The position numbers and the translations under genes were made by a program. Shown here piece after piece: positions 58,773 to 64,000 of a DNA stretch of 64,000 bases. Below the pieces are notes generated by a model that worked only from the letters and a program-made list of their open reading frames with translations, ran no database searches and was not told the origin of the DNA. This stretch comes from Variovorax davisae (lineage in GTDB: Bacteria; Pseudomonadota; Gammaproteobacteria; Burkholderiales; Burkholderiaceae_C): the NCBI RefSeq assembly GCF_030316845.1, contig NZ_JASZYS010000001.1, positions 558,001-622,000 of the forward strand, read 5' to 3'. How positions within the stretch are numbered: the stretch's first letter is position 1; each line of letters opens with the position of its first letter.

Positions 58773-59543
58773 TTACTGCGCGGTCCAGCCGCCGTCCACC
58801 TGCCAGGCGACGCCGCGCACCTGGTCGGCGGCCGGCGAGCACATGAACACCGCCAGCCCGGCCAGTTGTTCGACCGTCGTGAACTGCAGCGAGGGCTGCT
58901 TCTCGCCCAGCAGCTCGTTCTGCGCCTGGGCCAGCGAAATCCCTTCGCGGGCCGAGCGGTCGTCGATCTGCTTCTGGACCAGCGCGGTCAGCACCCAGCC
59001 GGGGCAGATCGCGTTGCAGGTGACGCCGGTGGTGGCCGTCTCCAGCGCCACCGACTTGGTGAAGCCGACGATGCCGTGCTTGGCGGCCACGTAGGCCGAC
59101 TTCTGCGCCGACGCCACCAGGCCGTGCGCCGAGGCGATGTTGATGATGCGGCCCCAGTTGGCCTCGCGCATCGCCGGCAGCGCGAGCCGGGTGGTGTGGA
59201 AGGCGCTGCTGAGGTTGATCGCGATCACCGCGTCCCAGCGTTCCACCGGGAAGTCCTCGACCTTCGCCACATGCTGGATGCCGGCGTTGTTGACGAGCAC
59301 GTCGACACGGCCGAAGCGGCTGGCGGCGAACTTCATCATGTCCTCGATGTCGCCTGCGCGGCTCATGTCGGCGCCGTGATGTTCGACCTTCACGCCGAGC
59401 GCGGCGATCTCGGCCTTGGGGCCTTCCGCGTCGCCGAATCCGTTGAGGACGATGTTCGCGCCCTGGCCGGCCAGGGCTTTCGCGATGCCGAGCCCGATGC
59501 CACTGGTGGACCCCGTGACAAGCGCGGTTTTGCCTTTGAGCAT
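58773..59543 (-). CDS. bdhA: 3-hydroxybutyrate dehydrogenase
   Basis: NAD-dependent oxidation of 3-hydroxybutyrate to acetoacetate, used when polyhydroxybutyrate is degraded. 256 residues, short-chain dehydrogenase. TGSTSGIGLGIA nucleotide motif, NNAGIQHVAKVEDFP, catalytic Ser, Tyr and Lys in SAHGLVASAQKSAYVAAKHG, and the substrate-specific QNELLGEKQPS near the C-terminus. It converges on the SIMPL gene with 3 nt between. Confidence 0.93.
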   Translation of the reverse strand: MLKGKTALVTGSTSGIGLGIAKALAGQGANIVLNGFGDAEGPKAEIAALGVKVEHHGADMSRAGDIEDMMKFAASRFGRVDVLVNNAGIQHVAKVEDFPVERWDAVIAINLSSAFHTTRLALPAMREANWGRIINIASAHGLVASAQKSAYVAAKHGIVGFTKSVALETATTGVTCNAICPGWVLTALVQKQIDDRSAREGISLAQAQNELLGEKQPSLQFTTVEQLAGLAVFMCSPAADQVRGVAWQVDGGWTAQ

Positions 59544-59696
59544 GATGACAATCTCCGAATGAATTAGGATGCAACGAGCCCATTATCTTCATCGCGATTT
59601 CGCCTTTCCCTCCATGACCGTGCCCGCCCTTTCTCACGTGCCTCGTGAAGCTCGCGGGCCCGTCGGGCGGCGCTTGCTATCCGTGCGGGGCGCCCG

Positions 59697-61937
59697 GTGA
59701 AGCGCGAGCAATCCAACCTGCACGTGCCGGCGCCGTCGGAATCGCTGGTGGTCGACTACCCGCTGTCGGCCGCCACCGCCGATCGCACGCCGGTGATGGC
59801 CAACATGCTGGCGCGCGCGCGCGCCTTCGCCGAGCCGCTGATCGCCGACGAGACCCTGGACACCGGCGAGAACACGCTGGCGCACGCCGACGCGGTGGCC
59901 GCGATCGTGCGTGCCATGGGCGGCTCCGAGGCCATGCAGGCGGCCAGCTACCTGGTCTATTCGTGCCAGCACCTGAACCGGCCGCAAGAGGTGATCGCCA
60001 AGGTGTTCGGCGAGAACTTCGCGGCGCTGGCGGTCGAGACCACCAAGCTCGTGCACGTGCAGAAGCAGGCCCGCTCGGCCACGGCGAACGCCCAGCCGGA
60101 GGCCGCCGGCACCCAGACCGAGAACGTGCGCAAGATGCTGCTGGCGTTCTCGCGCGACCTGCGCGTCGTGATGCTGCGGCTGGCCTCGCGCCTGCAGACC
60201 TTGCGACATGCGGCGGCCAGCAAGCGGCCATTGCCCGAGAACGTGGCGCGCGAATCGCTGCAGGTGTTCGCGCCACTGGCCAACCGGCTCGGCATCTGGC
60301 AGGTCAAGTGGGAGATCGAGGACCTGTCGTTCCGCTTCCTCGAACCCGAGACCTACAAGCTGATCGCGCGCCTGCTCGACGAGAAGCGCATCGAGCGCGA
60401 AGGCTATGTCGAGCAGCTGCGTGCGCGCCTCGAGCGCGACCTGGCGGCCGAGGGCGTCAAGGCCACGGTGCAGGGCCGGCCCAAGAACATCTACAGCATC
60501 GTCAAGAAGATGCGCGGCAAGTCGCTCGACTTCGCGCAGGTGTTCGACATCATGGCGCTGCGCGTGGTGGTGGCCGACGTCAAGGACTGCTATGCGGCGC
60601 TGGCCTGGGTGCACTCCCACTTCCAGCCGATCGACGAGGAGTTCGACGACTACATCGCGCGGCCCAAGCCCAACGGCTACCAGTCGCTGCACACGGTGGT
60701 GCGCGAGGTCGTCGGCGGCCATGCCGGCAAGCCGATCGAGATCCAGATCCGCACCGAGCAGATGCACGACCATGCCGAGCATGGGGTGGCCGCGCACTGG
60801 GCCTACAAGGAAGCCGGCCACAAGGGCTACGCGGGCGTCTGGGCCAGCGGCGAGTACGACGCCAAGATCGCGGTGCTGCGGCAGCTGCTGGCCTGGGAGC
60901 GCGATCTCTCGGGCGGCCAGCGCGGCCAGGGCCTGTTCGACGATCGCATCTACGTGCTCACGCCCGACGCCGCCATCGTCGAGCTGCCGCAGGGCGCGAC
61001 CGCGGTCGACTTCGCCTACACCGTGCACACCAGCCTCGGCCATCGCTGCCGCGGCGCGCGCGTCGACGGCGCGATGGTGCCGCTCAACACGCCGCTGCAG
61101 AACGGCCAGACGGTCGAGATCATTGCCGCCAAGGAAGGCGGGCCGTCGCGCGACTGGCTCAATGCCGACCTCGGCTACCTCGCCAGCCATCGGGCGCGCG
61201 CCAAGGTGCGCGCCTGGTTCAACGCCCAGATCACCCACGAGACCGTCGCGCGCGGCCGCGAGGCGGTCGAGAAGCTGCTGCAGCGCGAAGGCAAGACTGC
61301 ACTGAGGCTCGACGACCTGGCGTCGCAGCTGGGCTTCAAGTCGGCCGACAACCTGTTCGAGGTGGTCGGCAAGGACGAGTTCTCGCTGCGCAACATCGAG
61401 ATGCTGCTGCGCCCGCCCGAGCCGCCACCCGGGCCGGACGACGGCGTCATCATCAAGAAGGCGCGCGGCAGCGAGCAGTCGGGGCGCGGCGGCGTGCTGG
61501 TGGTGGGCGTCTCGTCGCTGATGACGCAGCTGGCCAAGTGCTGCAAGCCGGCGCCACCGGATGCGATCCGCGGCTTCGTCACCAAGGGCCACGGCGTCAG
61601 CGTGCACCGCGCCGATTGCAGCAACTTCCGCACGATGGCGGCGCAGAACGGCGAGCGCGTGATCGACGTCGAGTGGGGCGCGCAGAAGGGCGGCGACGCG
61701 GGCTCGGTCTACGCGGTCGACGTGGCGGTCGAGGCGGCCGACCGGCAGGGCCTGCTGCGCGACATCTCGGACGTGCTGGCGCGCGAGAAGATGAACGTGA
61801 TCGGCGTGCAGACGCAGTCGGTGAAGGGCACGGCGTGGATGACCTTCACGGTCGAGATCGCCGATGTCACGCGGCTCAAGCAGGTGCTCGCGGTGGTCGC
61901 TGCGGTGCCTGGTGTGCGATCTGCGCGACGGCGCTGA
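59697..61937 (+). CDS. relA: (p)ppGpp synthetase RelA, hydrolase-inactive
   Basis: Stringent-response enzyme of 746 residues. The N-terminal HD region is degenerate: the usual LLHD-x2-ED is LVYSCQHLN, so hydrolysis is lost. The synthetase domain has the EXDD-type motif EEFDDYIARPKPNGYQSLHT, then TGS (RIYVLTPDAAIVELPQGATA), a zinc-finger-like CCKPAPPDAIRGFVTKGHGVSVH and a C-terminal ACT domain. A separate SpoT-type hydrolase must exist elsewhere. GTG start, overlapped by a 28-codon upstream frame (59614-59700). Confidence 0.94.
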   Translation: MKREQSNLHVPAPSESLVVDYPLSAATADRTPVMANMLARARAFAEPLIADETLDTGENTLAHADAVAAIVRAMGGSEAMQAASYLVYSCQHLNRPQEVIAKVFGENFAALAVETTKLVHVQKQARSATANAQPEAAGTQTENVRKMLLAFSRDLRVVMLRLASRLQTLRHAAASKRPLPENVARESLQVFAPLANRLGIWQVKWEIEDLSFRFLEPETYKLIARLLDEKRIEREGYVEQLRARLERDLAAEGVKATVQGRPKNIYSIVKKMRGKSLDFAQVFDIMALRVVVADVKDCYAALAWVHSHFQPIDEEFDDYIARPKPNGYQSLHTVVREVVGGHAGKPIEIQIRTEQMHDHAEHGVAAHWAYKEAGHKGYAGVWASGEYDAKIAVLRQLLAWERDLSGGQRGQGLFDDRIYVLTPDAAIVELPQGATAVDFAYTVHTSLGHRCRGARVDGAMVPLNTPLQNGQTVEIIAAKEGGPSRDWLNADLGYLASHRARAKVRAWFNAQITHETVARGREAVEKLLQREGKTALRLDDLASQLGFKSADNLFEVVGKDEFSLRNIEMLLRPPEPPPGPDDGVIIKKARGSEQSGRGGVLVVGVSSLMTQLAKCCKPAPPDAIRGFVTKGHGVSVHRADCSNFRTMAAQNGERVIDVEWGAQKGGDAGSVYAVDVAVEAADRQGLLRDISDVLAREKMNVIGVQTQSVKGTAWMTFTVEIADVTRLKQVLAVVAAVPGVRSARRR

Positions 61938-61986
61938 AAAGTGGCTTCAGAAGCCTGCTATACTTCGGCCTCTCGAATACAACCTC

Positions 61987-62063
61987 AGGCGCGTAGCTCA
62001 GCTGGTTAGAGCACCACCTTGACATGGTGGGGGTCGTTGGTTCGAGTCCAATCGCGCCTACCA
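61987..62063 (+). tRNA. tRNA-Val (anticodon GAC)
   Basis: 77 nt with encoded CCA. Acceptor AGGCGCG pairs with CGCGCCT, D-arm GCTCAGCTGGTTAGAGC, anticodon stem CCACC/GGTGG with loop TTGACAT (anticodon GAC), variable GGGTC and T-arm GTTGG-TTCGAGT-CCAAT. All stems pair. Confidence 0.97.
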
Positions 62064-62112
62064 AATTTCCCCTCTGAGAGTGACCAGCTCTCAGGCCTAC
62101 GGGGAAATTTTT
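62063..62112 (+). terminator. Nested terminator after tRNA-Val
   Basis: Outer arms aaatttcccc and ggggaaattt (perfect 10 bp) enclose a second perfect hairpin ctgagag/ctctcag; T-run follows. The outer arm begins at the last base of the tRNA CCA. Confidence 0.8.
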
Positions 62113-62219
62113 CTCCGACTCCGGTCGGTTCCCATCGATTCTGCATCGGCCGTGAAGAAAATTTTCGCGTGCCCGATCGCATCGTGGAGGCTGCGCCGGG
62201 CCATCGATAATCCGGCCGC

Positions 62220-62666
62220 ATGAAATCACTCAAGCCCGTGACCCTGGCGGCCATTGTTCTCGCTGGCTGCGCGACCAGCGCCCCGAAGCCGGCGCTGAAC
62301 GCGCAGGGGAGCCCGGCCACCCTCGCGGACGCTGGGCCGCGACCGGCGTCGACCGCGATCCACGTCGATGCCTTCAAGCGCCAGCTCAAGGACCCGGAGG
62401 GCGTGCGCATTCGCGGCGTGCAGGCGCCGGGCTTCCTGAGCGCGGAGTCCTCGATCTTCAGCCGGGCCTTCTACGGCTGGGCGATCTGCTTCGACATGAA
62501 CACCCGCAACGGCATGGGCGGCTATGGCGGCTTTCGCAAGCAATTGATCGTGGTGCGCAACGGCGAACTGGTGGCCGCCGCGTCGGAAGATCCGGGGCGC
62601 AAGACCCAGGCGGCCTGGCTGCTGGACCTCTGCGAGCAAGCCAAGCTCGCCGCCGCGAAAAGCTAG
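62220..62666 (+). CDS. Small lipoprotein, unknown function
   Basis: 148 residues. Signal with lipobox IVLAGC (Cys near residue 17). Mature part includes FKRQLKDPEGVRIRGVQAPG, YGWAICFDMNTRNGMGGYGGF and QLIVVRNGELVAA; the last two suggest a small beta-rich fold as in other proteobacterial lipoproteins of unknown role. Gene stands alone between the tRNA and small hypothetical frames. Confidence 0.75.
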   Translation: MKSLKPVTLAAIVLAGCATSAPKPALNAQGSPATLADAGPRPASTAIHVDAFKRQLKDPEGVRIRGVQAPGFLSAESSIFSRAFYGWAICFDMNTRNGMGGYGGFRKQLIVVRNGELVAAASEDPGRKTQAAWLLDLCEQAKLAAAKS

Positions 62667-62745
62667 GGGATCCCAAGCCGGGCGGCGATCGGTCCGGCGG
62701 GCGGGTTGTTGGCGAATCTTCGTAAGAGATTGCAGAAGGCTCCGA

Positions 62746-62916
62746 ATGCAGATGCAGATCCTCAAGCCTCTGCGTCCCCTTGCTTGCGAGGCTATTCGAC
62801 GGTTCAAGAATGATTTCGTCGAAGTCGGCGCTTTCGATGCCTGCAGTGCCATGGCTTCGAGCGGCCGGACGCCCGCGGGCCCGGTCCCGGCGACGGCAGT
62901 GAGACAGCGTCAATGA
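62746..62916 (+). CDS. Possible 56-residue small protein
   Basis: ATG at 62746, preceded by AGAAGG six bases upstream, open to TGA at 62914-62916, which overlaps the next start by ATGA. The first half (MQMQILKPLRPLACEAIRRF) has lower third-position GC than its neighbours; the second half is Pro/Ala/Arg-rich. No similarity recognised. The coupling and ribosome-binding site argue for it, composition against. The rest of the gap 62667-62745 shows nothing. Confidence 0.3.
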   Translation: MQMQILKPLRPLACEAIRRFKNDFVEVGAFDACSAMASSGRTPAGPVPATAVRQRQ

Positions 62917-63143
62917 AGATCGAACAACTTCCGGATGAAGAACTGGCCAGGCAGGCCAAGGATTGGCGACGGCGCGCCCTGCATGGCGAGGCGGACGCCA
63001 AGGGCCTGGCGCACCGCTGCGAGGTCGAGCTGCGCCGCCGCTTCGGGATGCCCGAGCAGGCCATGCTCGAATTGCAGCCGCCGTCGTTGGACGTGCCGAT
63101 TCCTGCGCCCAGGGCGCCGCGCTGGCGCCGGCGCCTGATCTGA
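62913..63143 (+). CDS. Small basic hypothetical protein
   Basis: 76 residues. Helical N-terminal part (MKIEQLPDEELARQAKDWRRRALHGEA, HRCEVELRRRFG) and a Pro-rich tail ending RWRRRLI. No known domain. Small proteins with this E-L-x-R-x-A-x-x-WRRRAL pattern occur in Burkholderiales. Separated by 50 nt from the converging gdhA. Confidence 0.6.
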   Translation: MKIEQLPDEELARQAKDWRRRALHGEADAKGLAHRCEVELRRRFGMPEQAMLELQPPSLDVPIPAPRAPRWRRRLI

Positions 63144-63193
63144 AGCCGACATCCCGATCCGTGTGGTCCGCAAGCGCCCTCGGCGATCCGGCT

Positions 63194-64000
63194 TCAGATC
63201 ACGCCTTGCGCCAGCATGGCATCGGCCACCTTGACGAAGCCCGCCACATTGGCGCCATCGACGTAGCTCACCGTGCCGTCTTCGCGGCGGCCGTGGCGCA
63301 AGCAGTCTTCGTGGATGCTGCGCATGATCGAGCGCAGGCGCGTATCGACTTCCTCGCGCGGCCACGAAATGCGCATGGCGTTCTGGCTCATCTCCAGGCC
63401 CGAGGTCGCCACGCCGCCGGCGTTGCTCGCCTTGCCGGGCGCGAACAGCACGCCATGGTGCTCGAACAGCGCGATCGCCTCCATCGTCGAGGGCATGTTC
63501 GCACCCTCGGCGACGCAGGCCACGCCATTCTTCACCAGCGTGGCGGCGTCGTCGGCATTGAGCTCGTTCTGCGTCGCGCAGGGCAGGGCGACGTCGACCG
63601 GCACGTGCCAGGGGCTGCGCCCGGGCAGGAACTGCGCGCCGACCTGCCCGGCATAGTCGCCGACGCGTCCGTAGTGCCGGTTCTTCACCTCCATCAGCTG
63701 GGCCAGCTTGGCCGGCGTGAAGCCGGCCTGGTCGAACACGGTGCCGCTCGAATCGGACACGGTGACCACCTTGGCGCCCAGCGCCATTGCCTTCTCGATC
63801 GCGAACTGCGCCACGTTGCCCGAGCCGGACACGCCCACGCGCAGGCCCTCCAGCCCGAGGCCCTTCTGGCGCAGCATTTCCTCGGCGAAGTAGACCGTGC
63901 CGTAGCCCGTGGCTTCGGGACGCATGAGCGAGCCGCCGAAGCTCAGGCCCTTGCCGGTGAAGACGCAGTCGGCGGCGTTGCTGAGCTTCTTCATCATCCC
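63194..64000 (-). CDS. gdhA: Glutamate dehydrogenase, C-terminal part (partial)
   Basis: Reductive amination of 2-oxoglutarate, hexameric NADP-type family. Only the last 269 codons are in the window; the gene continues past the right edge in frame. Seen: KGLSFGGSLMRPEATGYG, Rossmann GVSGSGNVAQFAIEKA, DVALPCATQNELN and KASNAGGVATSGLEMSQNA. The catalytic Lys region lies outside the window. Length of family members (about 447 residues) implies roughly 180 codons are missing. Confidence 0.93.
   Translation of the reverse strand, partial: GMMKKLSNAADCVFTGKGLSFGGSLMRPEATGYGTVYFAEEMLRQKGLGLEGLRVGVSGSGNVAQFAIEKAMALGAKVVTVSDSSGTVFDQAGFTPAKLAQLMEVKNRHYGRVGDYAGQVGAQFLPGRSPWHVPVDVALPCATQNELNADDAATLVKNGVACVAEGANMPSTMEAIALFEHHGVLFAPGKASNAGGVATSGLEMSQNAMRISWPREEVDTRLRSIMRSIHEDCLRHGRREDGTVSYVDGANVAGFVKVADAMLAQGVI

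Overview
The window looks like ordinary chromosome of a high-GC betaproteobacterium. It most resembles Comamonadaceae (Variovorax/Ramlibacter-like). Reasons: a Bug-type solute receptor, a Trp-rich small protein of the TIGR04438 type, family-typical intergenic GC-rich elements, and housekeeping genes all of betaproteobacterial type. I see no insertion sequence, prophage, CRISPR array or integrase. The organism call is inference from gene content, not from a marker alignment.

Layout. 1-7.1 kb: 5' end of murI, class I fumarase, a glycine-betaine/choline-type ABC importer (ATPase with CBS domains plus a fused permease/receptor) behind a consensus promoter with an operator-like dyad, then class II fumarase. 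7.1-15.4 kb: YqhA-like membrane protein, acetyl-CoA synthetase, LapA-like protein, cytochrome c, Trp-rich protein, ilvD with a divergent LysR gene, a ferritin-like bacterioferritin and lgt. 15.5-21.0 kb: a malonate-use operon (GntR regulator, malonyl-CoA decarboxylase, Bug receptor, crotonase-fold protein, malonyl-CoA synthetase). 21.0-22.9 kb: two universal stress proteins, 6S RNA, zapA and a ZapB-like gene.

23-31 kb and 39.6-43.4 kb: a cobalamin uptake and salvage cluster. A cobalamin riboswitch leads into btuB-cobU-btuF-btuC-btuD-cobO-cbiB-cobD; cobQ-cobT-cobS-cobC lie 8.6 kb further on. No corrin-ring synthesis genes are present, so within this window the set fits uptake, adenosylation and lower-ligand assembly. 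Between the two halves sit a LysR regulator, an alpha/beta-hydrolase homologue that lacks its catalytic Ser and His, a structured leader ending in a terminator, and an RND efflux trio.

43.4-64 kb: nth, an aminotransferase, a Tat/lipoprotein PhoX phosphatase with a PHO-box-like site, a cystathionine gamma-synthase family enzyme, serB-mfd, ispDF, a hemerythrin protein, OmpR/EnvZ, a SIMPL-domain protein, 3-hydroxybutyrate dehydrogenase, a synthetase-type relA, tRNA-Val(GAC), small hypothetical genes and the 3' part of glutamate dehydrogenase.

The least explained items are the multi-hairpin leader before the RND operon beside the dead hydrolase, the stem-loop and FNR-like dyad before the hemerythrin gene, the malonate operon with its atypical crotonase, and the operator placement in front of the betaine importer.
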